From: Spirochaetia bacterium
GTDB taxonomy: Bacteria > Spirochaetota > Leptospiria > Leptospirales > Leptonemataceae
Reading direction: 5' to 3'
Length of the DNA stretch: 11,892 bases
NCBI GenBank assembly: GCA_029880625.1
Contig: JAOUOA010000032.1
Span: 1 to 11,892 of the forward strand
The position numbers and the translations under genes are program-made. The notes under the pieces were generated by a model. It did not search any database. It saw only the letters and a program-made list of their open reading frames with translations, and was not told where the DNA came from. This document shows, one piece after another, positions 1 to 5,774 of this stretch (positions within the stretch are counted from its first letter, which is position 1; every line of letters begins with the position of its first letter).

Positions 1-875
1 GAAAGAGTAATATGCCATCTTCGCCATAATTCCTGCTGAGACCGGGCAAGATAAGGGCCCCTGAAGTTTTCAGGCAGATCGATTCCGAGAAGATTCCCAA
101 GACCCCGAGCAATGTCTGTGTAGCCTGAAAAATCACAGTAAACATGGACGGCAAATGCTGCGGGTGCGGCTAAATTGGAAATCCAGTCGTACTTCTCGGG
201 ATGGCTGTAAATATCCTGATAAAGGGGCTGCATGTTGTCTGCAAATACGGTTTTTTTCAAAAGTCCCTGCATGAGAAGAAACATGCCTGCCGTCGTTTTC
301 TTGCGGTCCGGAATCCATTTTTCAAGCTGGGGGAAAAAGTCAGAGTGACGCATGATCGGCCCTGCAACCAGCTGAGGGAAGAACATAATAAAAAGGATAA
401 ATTTTGAAAATGGAATTTTTTCTTCAATTTTTCCGCGGTATGTATCCGATGCAAATGCAATGAGCTGAAATGTGTAAAAGCTGATCGCAAGGGGGAGTGT
501 GATTTCTGGAAGCGAAAAATTCTGAAACAGCCATCCGTCAAAAATTTTCCTCTGGAAGAGAGTTTCGCCTCCGCTTGCCAGATAGAGCGTTTCCAGAAAT
601 AGATAAAAATACTTAAAAAAGAATAGATTTGCGGCATCAATGATCAGAATAAAAGTAAAAATCGTTTTGTTTTTATTTTTATTCATTAACTGGATGAGAT
701 AATAATTCAGCGCTGTAATTAGAAAAAAATGAACGGCAAAAGCGGCAGACCATGCAGCATAAAAAACAATCGATGCAAATATGAGAAAATAAATTCTGGC
801 TCTGTCCCTGAGCGTCCAGTAAACAGCGTAGACAGCCCCGAAAAAAAGAAAAAATGAGAGTGTTGTAAACAGCAT
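1..875 (-). CDS. MBOAT family O-acyltransferase, second copy (C-terminus off the left edge)
   Basis: Polytopic membrane acyltransferase of the AlgI/DltB (MBOAT) type, expected to pass acyl groups across the inner membrane to a periplasmic partner. The frame is open from the ATG at 875-873 to the window edge, giving 291 residues of a protein that should be about 470-500 long. Hydrophobic segments start at residue 1. Family landmarks are ISFYTFQ (131-137) followed by DTYRG (144-148), FFPQLVAGPI (165-174), DFSGYTDIARG (248-258), and LWRRWHITL ending at the edge, which contains the first conserved histidine (His288). The second conserved WHG histidine lies outside the window. GGAG at 888-885, inside the end of the upstream SGNH gene, is its ribosome site; only 3 nt separate that gene's stop from this start, so translational coupling is likely. 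The family call is secure; the acyl donor and glycan acceptor are unknown. Confidence 0.93.
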   Translation of the reverse strand, partial: MLFTTLSFFLFFGAVYAVYWTLRDRARIYFLIFASIVFYAAWSAAFAVHFFLITALNYYLIQLMNKNKNKTIFTFILIIDAANLFFFKYFYLFLETLYLASGGETLFQRKIFDGWLFQNFSLPEITLPLAISFYTFQLIAFASDTYRGKIEEKIPFSKFILFIMFFPQLVAGPIMRHSDFFPQLEKWIPDRKKTTAGMFLLMQGLLKKTVFADNMQPLYQDIYSHPEKYDWISNLAAPAAFAVHVYCDFSGYTDIARGLGNLLGIDLPENFRGPYLARSQQELWRRWHITL

Positions 876-878
876 GAG

Positions 879-2036
879 TTAGTTCTCCGGCAGGAGGTCT
901 CCTTTTGCAGAAAGTTCTTTTATGGATTCTGCAAGCCTTTCTGTGAGGCGAAGAGAGCCCCTTCTGTTCAGATGAATTGTATCGTAATAAAGGCTGTTGT
1001 TATCCGGACCGTCAAGAGATCTCCTGAGATCAATGTAATTTATATTCTTTCCGTTTCTGATTTCATCAAGTTTTTGGTTCCAGACCGAGGCTCTGATCTT
1101 GGCTCTCGGATCTTTAATGAGCTGCGAATAGGGCGGGAATACGGTAATGACACGAATTCCTCTGGATTCAATATCGTTAAAAAACACTTTAAGCCTTCTG
1201 AAGTAAAGATCCTTCCACTGAGGACTTCCGGGAAAGTCCATGGGATCATGCTGTGCCAGCTGGCATGTGCGGAACATTGCTTCTTTATGCATTCTGTCTG
1301 TAATTCGCTGATTATTTGAATCAATTTCTGGCAGTCCAAACGGGAAATTATGGATACAGTCCTGGAGGTTTTTCGCCTGAATGACAGCCATGCTGTATTC
1401 ATACTGATTCTCATATGGGAAATCTTTGGCAGGGAGCCGTTTTTCTCTTGCGAGCAGCTTAATTCTGTAAAGAGGTGAAAATGCGAAATCTCGCAGATCA
1501 GATCTGTATGAAATGGACTTTATTAGAAGATACGAATAATCGGACTCAGTAAGCCTGTATTCGTATTGTGATAGAAGATCAAACGATTGTTTTCTCGGGA
1601 ACTGGGAGACCATGCTCTTATTGGATACGTCAAGCAAATGTTTTGCTGTCCAGGGGAAAGAAATTTCAGAAAAGTGGAGAACCGTTTTAATCCCAGGGTT
1701 ATGATCGATGATACTTTTAAAAATTAAATGCTGGGTGATCAGCATTGCACCTTCCGTTGCACCGCTCTGCACAGAAAGCCCCCTGTCTTTCAGGAGCGAA
1801 TTTAAATAAGGCAGATTGATCCCCTGATAGGCAACGGATGTTCCAAGAATCAGGATATTTGGACGTAAGTCGGACTTATTGATTGTCTTTACTATATGAT
1901 TGACATTTGCAGCGTAAGAACGCGGCCTGAGAAAATTTTTATAAATTCCTGACTGCATAAAAATTTCAAATAAAATGAGAAATCCTGCGGGGAACAGGAA
2001 GCGTCTGTCCAGAAAATATTTTTTTAATTCCTTCAT
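879..2036 (-). CDS. SGNH-hydrolase-like, membrane-anchored protein (DUF1574-like), partner of the MBOATs
   Basis: Probable acyl-transfer or esterase partner of the flanking MBOAT proteins, comparable in role to AlgJ/AlgX. The 385-residue protein has one N-terminal hydrophobic segment (about 12-28) after a basic start, so it is probably anchored in the inner membrane with the remainder in the periplasm. SGNH block I appears as ILILGTS with candidate nucleophile Ser67 (GTS instead of the classical GDS). The C-terminal block is YYDTIHLNRRG, with candidate Asp352 and His355 spaced as in SGNH enzymes. The overall look fits DUF1574, a family I associate with Leptospira. The gene sits between two MBOAT genes with gaps of 15 nt upstream and 3 nt downstream. 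A GGGAA about 8 nt before the ATG is a modest ribosome site. The SGNH fold is inferred from motifs; the DUF1574 name is from memory. Confidence 0.85.
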   Translation of the reverse strand: MKELKKYFLDRRFLFPAGFLILFEIFMQSGIYKNFLRPRSYAANVNHIVKTINKSDLRPNILILGTSVAYQGINLPYLNSLLKDRGLSVQSGATEGAMLITQHLIFKSIIDHNPGIKTVLHFSEISFPWTAKHLLDVSNKSMVSQFPRKQSFDLLSQYEYRLTESDYSYLLIKSISYRSDLRDFAFSPLYRIKLLAREKRLPAKDFPYENQYEYSMAVIQAKNLQDCIHNFPFGLPEIDSNNQRITDRMHKEAMFRTCQLAQHDPMDFPGSPQWKDLYFRRLKVFFNDIESRGIRVITVFPPYSQLIKDPRAKIRASVWNQKLDEIRNGKNINYIDLRRSLDGPDNNSLYYDTIHLNRRGSLRLTERLAESIKELSAKGDLLPEN

Positions 2037-2051
2037 ATTATTTGTTCCCGA

Positions 2052-3557
2052 TTAAAATTGGAAATACATAAAACTGGGCGTCTCAGGAGGAGAAAAAACC
2101 ACAATTGAAAAAATCATTGCAGTAAGAATGAAAATCAGCTTCCATTGATTCTCTTTTTTCCAGAAAAACTCAAGCTGGTATCTGTAAAAGAAATATTCAT
2201 AAGCAAAAAGAAAAGCAAGCATCCCCGTATAGGAAAGATACATTGCCGGCGGGAATGTATCTGCAAGCCCTCCTGCTTCGCCTTTTAAGAGAAGGGGAAG
2301 ATTGTTGATTCCGAAAAGCCTTCCCTGCAGGATCGTTGCTGTCGTCATGTTTTCTGCGCGAAACCAGATAAATCCGAATATCAAATTAAAAATCGTAAAT
2401 GCCCGGGTAAAAAAATCATAGAAGAATCCTCCTTTCTCATTGAGAGTTTTCCTGAGAGAAGTTCTTTGAAAGAGTCTGTGTGCTGAAATCATAACCCCCT
2501 GCCAGATTCCCCATACTACAAAATGATAGGCAGGGCCGTGCCAGATCCCTGCAAAAAACCAGGTGAGAAAAATGTTTGTATAGGTTCGGAATTCTCCCAT
2601 CCTGGAACCACCCAGAGGTATGTAGATATAATCGCGAATCCATGTTGTTAAAGAAATATGCCAGCGGCTCCAGTGTTCGGTAATGTTTTTTGCAGCCATT
2701 GGATAATGGAAATTGATTTCAAATTCAAAGCCGAAAAGCCTTGCCACGCCCCTTGCAATATCCGTATACCCTGCAAAATCCAGATAAATCTGAAATCCAA
2801 AAGCAAGCGATGCGATCCATACATCAACAGGATTGACAGAAGCGGGATGCGCAAAAACATGATTGACCATCAATGCCAGATTATCTGAAAGAACCAGCTT
2901 CCTGAAAAATCCGACAACGATTCTTGTTGTCCCAACGATGATATCATCTCTGTTTATGGGAAGCCTGTTATCCAGCTCTTTCAGAAAGGTGGTCGCCCTG
3001 ACGATGGGTCCGGCTACGAGTTGGGGGAAAAAAGCAACATAAAGTGCAAAATCAATTATGTTTTTCCGGGGTGTCAGAATTCCTCTGTACACATCAATTG
3101 TATAGCTCATGGACTGAAATGTATAAAAGGAAATTCCTACAGGAAGAAGGATGCTTGCATTCGGCCATGAAAAAACAGAATCTCCGAGAGGATAGAGATC
3201 ATTAAAAATTTCAATTCCGAAATTAGTATATTTAAAATAACCAAGAAGGGAAAGATTCAGTGCGATCGATATGAAGAGCCAGACTTTTGCCGGAACTGCA
3301 GAAAGAAATCGTTCTGAAAGGGTTAGATCGAGCGGCGAATGATTCTTTTTTTTTCCGGATGCTTCAATTCCCAGTGCAGAAATAAAATCCCAGAGAGTTG
3401 AAATCCAGATTAAAAAGAGGTAGCTGGTATTGAAAACACCATAAAAATAATATGACGCTGCAAGAAGAAATACTCTTTGATTTCTTCCTTTTAAAATATG
3501 TCCCAGAAGAATTGTTATAAAGAAAAATAGGACGAAATGAAATGAAGTAAAATTCAT
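2052..3557 (-). CDS. MBOAT family O-acyltransferase, complete copy (AlgI/DltB type)
   Basis: Full-length 501-residue membrane-bound O-acyltransferase, probably the first gene of the three-gene unit. It is hydrophobic throughout, with many predicted membrane segments. Motifs in order: GISFYTFQ (141-148) and DVYRG (155-159), FFPQLVAGPIVR (176-187), DFAGYTDIARG (260-270), HWSRWHISL with His300, then FAGIWHGPAYH with His340, the strongly conserved MBOAT histidine. All expected key residues are present. It is paralogous to the copy at 1-875, sharing FFPQLVAGPI, YTDIARG and the RWHI block, but not a recent duplicate. The start at 3557 lacks a convincing ribosome site; CCGGAC immediately precedes the ATG. 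AlgI and DltB act in alginate acetylation and teichoic acid alanylation respectively. The acceptor here is unknown; LPS, peptidoglycan or a secreted polysaccharide are the options. Annotators often write 'alginate O-acetyltransferase AlgI', but alginate is not implied. Confidence 0.95.
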   Translation of the reverse strand: MNFTSFHFVLFFFITILLGHILKGRNQRVFLLAASYYFYGVFNTSYLFLIWISTLWDFISALGIEASGKKKNHSPLDLTLSERFLSAVPAKVWLFISIALNLSLLGYFKYTNFGIEIFNDLYPLGDSVFSWPNASILLPVGISFYTFQSMSYTIDVYRGILTPRKNIIDFALYVAFFPQLVAGPIVRATTFLKELDNRLPINRDDIIVGTTRIVVGFFRKLVLSDNLALMVNHVFAHPASVNPVDVWIASLAFGFQIYLDFAGYTDIARGVARLFGFEFEINFHYPMAAKNITEHWSRWHISLTTWIRDYIYIPLGGSRMGEFRTYTNIFLTWFFAGIWHGPAYHFVVWGIWQGVMISAHRLFQRTSLRKTLNEKGGFFYDFFTRAFTIFNLIFGFIWFRAENMTTATILQGRLFGINNLPLLLKGEAGGLADTFPPAMYLSYTGMLAFLFAYEYFFYRYQLEFFWKKENQWKLIFILTAMIFSIVVFSPPETPSFMYFQF

Positions 3558-3589
3558 GTCCGGATGACAGCAAAATCAATCATGCAGTA

Positions 3590-3625
3590 TGGGTCAACCC
3601 AGGTTTTAGTGACACGGATGGTCAC
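3590..3625. promoter_or_regulatory. Two small inverted repeats in a divergent intergenic region (possible operator)
   Basis: The 154-nt space between the divergent MBOAT gene and the lipoprotein gene contains TGGGT-CA-ACCCA (3590-3601) and GTGAC-(7 nt)-GTCAC (3609-3625). Their centres are about 21 nt apart, close to two helical turns. TTGAC on the minus strand inside the first repeat could also be a -35 element for the MBOAT operon, but no good -10 follows it. A role as a regulator binding site is inference only, and 5-bp arms can arise by chance. Confidence 0.25.
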
Positions 3626-3675
3626 CAGATGAGATTCAGAGCTAAAAAATTATTTATAAATTTTCTTTTCTGAGC

Positions 3676-3703
3676 TTGACATGCATGGAAGGCCTGGAAT
3701 TAT
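3676..3703 (+). promoter_or_regulatory. Candidate sigma-70 promoter for the lipoprotein gene
   Basis: A perfect TTGACA lies at 3676-3681. After a 16-nt spacer, AATTAT (3698-3703) matches four of six -10 bases. Transcription would begin around 3710-3712, essentially on the lipoprotein ATG at 3712, giving a leaderless message. This fits the lack of a clear ribosome site there. The -10 match is weak; TATAAA at 3655-3660 is an alternative, upstream -10. Confidence 0.3.
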
Positions 3704-3711
3704 TGTCGACT

Positions 3712-4026
3712 ATGAAGAATAAATTTTTACTTTTAATTTCAACCGTTGCCTTGTTCGCAATTTTTGCAGATTGTAAAAAAAGCAATAAGCCGGACCTTTC
3801 AAAATATGATGAAGTTTGTGCCCGCGTAGTTCAGTGTGATGCATCTATCAGCGTTCTCCCGGATCCACAAAATAACTGTAAAAAGCTTATGGGTGGATTT
3901 GAAGAAAAACTGCCCCAGATTATGCCTGAGTTTCAGAAATGTCTTACAACAACTCCATGTGAGGAACTTCAATTCCAGGCATGTATGAATAAGCATATGG
4001 ATCAAATACAGGGATTGATGCCCTGA
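3712..4026 (+). CDS. Small cysteine-rich lipoprotein, Leptospira type
   Basis: Predicted 104-residue lipoprotein of unknown function. The signal peptide is MKNKF followed by a hydrophobic run to about residue 19, ending in IFADC with Cys21 as the lipidation site. The lipobox is loose, as is common in spirochaetes, and has Asp at -1, which is unusual. The mature part carries six further cysteines (36, 42, 56, 77, 83, 91; spacing C-x5-C-x13-C-x20-C-x5-C-x7-C), suggesting three disulphides and an extracytoplasmic location. Size and cysteine pattern match small Cys-rich lipoproteins known from Leptospira (I believe TIGR04454-like, from memory). The start at 3712 is chosen because the signal peptide begins there. 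In-frame TTG 3676 and ATG 3685 would add 12 or 9 poorly fitting residues before it. It is convergent with the glycosyltransferase gene, with stops 11 nt apart, and divergent from the MBOAT unit. Confidence 0.82.
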   Translation: MKNKFLLLISTVALFAIFADCKKSNKPDLSKYDEVCARVVQCDASISVLPDPQNNCKKLMGGFEEKLPQIMPEFQKCLTTTPCEELQFQACMNKHMDQIQGLMP

Positions 4027-4037
4027 AATAACCCATA

Positions 4038-5165
4038 TTAACTTAGAACAGTATTAAAAACTTCAGATAAAAATACAGCTCTTCTTTCCCAGGACCAAAG
4101 TTTATGATCAAAAGGGAAAGGGCGCTGTATTTTTTTTGAACTTATTTCAATCATTTTTCTGCTCCAAGCTTCAATATCCAGAGGTTCAACAAATATACAT
4201 TTTTTGCAGATTTCCCTGAATATTGGAATATCAGAAACAATAGACTGTTTTCCATAACCTAGAGCTTCAAGAACGGGAAGTCCAAATCCTTCATGGATAC
4301 TTGGCAGCATGCAAAAAAGAGCCTGTTTGTAACAGTAGGAAAGCTCTTCCATTGAAGGATTTTCAAGATAGATAATTCCTTTAGTTTCAAGAGATCCGGA
4401 TTTTAATGTTTGGTAAAGATTTTCCTCTCCCCATCCTTTCTTTCCAGCAAGAATCAAATGTGGAAGTTTTGTTTTCTCTCTAGCACTGAGGTAGGCTTCA
4501 ATCATTGTTCTCTGATTCTTTCTGGGTTCAATTGTGCCGACAGATAAAATAAAATTTTTAATTTTTTGTAACTGACGGGGCACTTTTGGTTTTGTTACTG
4601 GAAGTTCACATCCTGGATAAATAACTTTAAGTTTGTTTTTCTTTATTTCCGGAAAATTTTTCTGGATATCTTCACTTGTTGTTCTGGAAAGACAGATAAC
4701 TGTATGAGCATTTTTAATACTTTGGCCGTCAAGAAGCCTGTGTTGAAGTCGGTTCCAGAAAACCATCGTCCGGGGAGCTGAAAAAGCATTCAGATCATGA
4801 AAGTTAACTATTGCAGGGATATCAGTCCGTCTTTTATAAAATGCCGGCAGCATGGCAAGGGTCGCCCAGAGTAAATCGCATTTATGATTTTTCAGTTCTG
4901 AGATTAGTTTTAGCTGAACCCAGAGTGGTCCGGGACGATACAATAATCCAGAATAAATGGATACACTAACGTTTTTATTTTCTACCAAATTGCTGAAATA
5001 AGGATGGATCGGTTTGTTTGAAAATAAGATCCAGCGGTCGGAAGTTCTTATCTGAATCAGTTCAGACAGCATTTTATAAAGATACTGAGCATTTCCGTTA
5101 AAGGGATGTACCAGAGGCCGGGCATCTACACCAATTACGCTACTTTTTCCCTGATGTTTTCGGAT
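4038..5165 (-). CDS. Glycosyltransferase family 4 (GT-B fold), apparent ATC start
   Basis: Transfers a sugar from a nucleotide-sugar donor to a glycan or lipid acceptor in the cytoplasm; substrates unknown. From an ATC codon at 5165-5163 it has 375 residues, a normal GT4 length. The N-terminal strand reads VIGVDARPL (about 10-18), followed by a glycine-containing loop, FNGNAQYLYKML. The linker and donor domain include FILSVGTIEPRKN (about 205-217) and IHEGFGLPVLEA, with the E-x7-E pair at Glu292 and Glu300. The first ATG (5072-5070) would delete 31 residues, including the conserved VDARPL strand, so translation should begin earlier. No in-frame ATG, GTG or TTG exists between there and the stop at 5249-5247. 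AGGAG at 5177-5173, 7 nt before ATC, supports that codon. Automated annotation will probably start at 5072. The gene looks more AT-rich than its neighbours. A lost ATG or a sequence error remain possible. Confidence 0.88.
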   Translation of the reverse strand: MRKHQGKSSVIGVDARPLVHPFNGNAQYLYKMLSELIQIRTSDRWILFSNKPIHPYFSNLVENKNVSVSIYSGLLYRPGPLWVQLKLISELKNHKCDLLWATLAMLPAFYKRRTDIPAIVNFHDLNAFSAPRTMVFWNRLQHRLLDGQSIKNAHTVICLSRTTSEDIQKNFPEIKKNKLKVIYPGCELPVTKPKVPRQLQKIKNFILSVGTIEPRKNQRTMIEAYLSAREKTKLPHLILAGKKGWGEENLYQTLKSGSLETKGIIYLENPSMEELSYCYKQALFCMLPSIHEGFGLPVLEALGYGKQSIVSDIPIFREICKKCIFVEPLDIEAWSRKMIEISSKKIQRPFPFDHKLWSWERRAVFLSEVFNTVLS

Positions 5166-5172
5166 TTCTTTT

Positions 5173-5177
5173 CTCCT
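5173..5177 (-). promoter_or_regulatory. Ribosome binding site AGGAG supporting the ATC start of the glycosyltransferase
   Basis: AGGAG reads on the minus strand at 5177-5173. Seven bases separate it from the in-frame ATC at 5165-5163, the ideal spacing. No standard start codon lies in frame nearby, and the downstream ATG at 5072 would remove a conserved strand. An ATT at 5135-5133 is a second possible non-standard start, but its ribosome site is poorer. Confidence 0.5.
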
Positions 5178-5370
5178 GTCTGTATTCCGCTTGTTGCTGG
5201 TTTTAAGAATTATGATGCAGTGTCTTTCAAAATGGAACGGCAGTTTTTAGACAATTTTTGAACCCGATTTCAGGACTGCATCCTTTTTTTATTGTATGCT
5301 GTGGATTCAATAAAAAGTATAGTTCTGGACGGAAAACTCAGTTCAAATAGTTTCAAACCGGGTAAAAGCT

Positions 5371-5736
5371 ATGAAAAAATACTTAATTATATTTCTCACT
5401 CTTGCATTCAGCTTCGGAGCAGGATTTATAACGATTAAATTTTACAGTTATATATTTGCCGTAAAGGTTGATGGCCGAATTGAACGAGTGGAACGAGTGA
5501 CATCCCCGACGGCGATTCTTGGAGACATACCTTCTTCGCAGGTCTTTTCTTTTGCTGTAGCTGTAAAGAACAGCGAAGGTGAGATTTTTTCTGCAAGCAG
5601 CGAGGACCGTCAGTGGGCAATTGCGGAAAAAGGACAGTGCGCAACCGTCAAATTTTTCCCTTATCCGCCCTGGGAGTTTGATAAAGCGGGTACATTTTTC
5701 AATGCAAGGCTTCTGAAACTGAAAGACTGCATGTAG
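5371..5736 (+). CDS. Small membrane-anchored protein of unknown function
   Basis: Unrecognised 121-residue protein. One hydrophobic N-terminal segment (about 4-31) after MKK suggests a single inner-membrane anchor or an uncleaved signal, with about 90 residues outside the cytoplasm. The body looks like a small beta-rich domain: a section with FSFAVAVKNSEGEIF (about 59-73), then SSEDRQWAIAEKGQC (76-90), then FFPYPPWEF and NARLLKLKDC. Cys90 and Cys120 could form a disulphide. A 9-nt tandem repeat, GAACGAGTG twice (5482-5499), encodes ERVERV. No strong ribosome site precedes the ATG, and a possible -10 TATAGT lies at 5318-5323. It is followed after 38 nt by the large gene at 5775 on the same strand, so the two may be cotranscribed. 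The coding call is good; the function is unknown. Confidence 0.72.
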   Translation: MKKYLIIFLTLAFSFGAGFITIKFYSYIFAVKVDGRIERVERVTSPTAILGDIPSSQVFSFAVAVKNSEGEIFSASSEDRQWAIAEKGQCATVKFFPYPPWEFDKAGTFFNARLLKLKDCM

Positions 5737-5766
5737 GCAGTCCGCTTCGCTTTCATGCAGCATGAA
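5725..5766 (+). promoter_or_regulatory. Three overlapping, mutually exclusive inverted repeats between two genes
   Basis: Three perfect inverted repeats share bases. GACTGC/GCAGTC pairs 5725-5730 with 5737-5742, with the stop codon of the upstream gene in the loop. CTGCATG/CATGCAG pairs 5727-5733 with 5754-5760. TTCATG/CATGAA pairs 5752-5757 with 5761-5766, ending 8 nt before the ATG at 5775. The first and second cannot form together, nor can the second and third; the first and third can. That is the geometry of an attenuator or translational switch. There is no T-run, so it is not a classical terminator. The function is inferred. Confidence 0.35.
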
Positions 5767-5774
5767 TCAAACTC

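Noticed and set aside
201..640. Short open frames on both strands at the left end (201-407 plus, 133-318 and 257-640 minus)
   Set aside because: They overlap the real MBOAT frame that is open from 875 to the edge with all family motifs; their translations show no motif or ribosome site.
4038..5072. Taking the glycosyltransferase from its first ATG
   Set aside because: This drops 31 in-frame residues that contain the conserved VDARPL strand of GT4 enzymes.
5283..5290. T-rich run as a terminator upstream of the small membrane protein gene
   Set aside because: No stem-loop precedes it on either strand, and it lies between divergent genes.
5482..5499. Tandem repeat GAACGAGTG x2
   Set aside because: Only two 9-nt units inside a coding sequence (ERVERV); too small to call a functional repeat.
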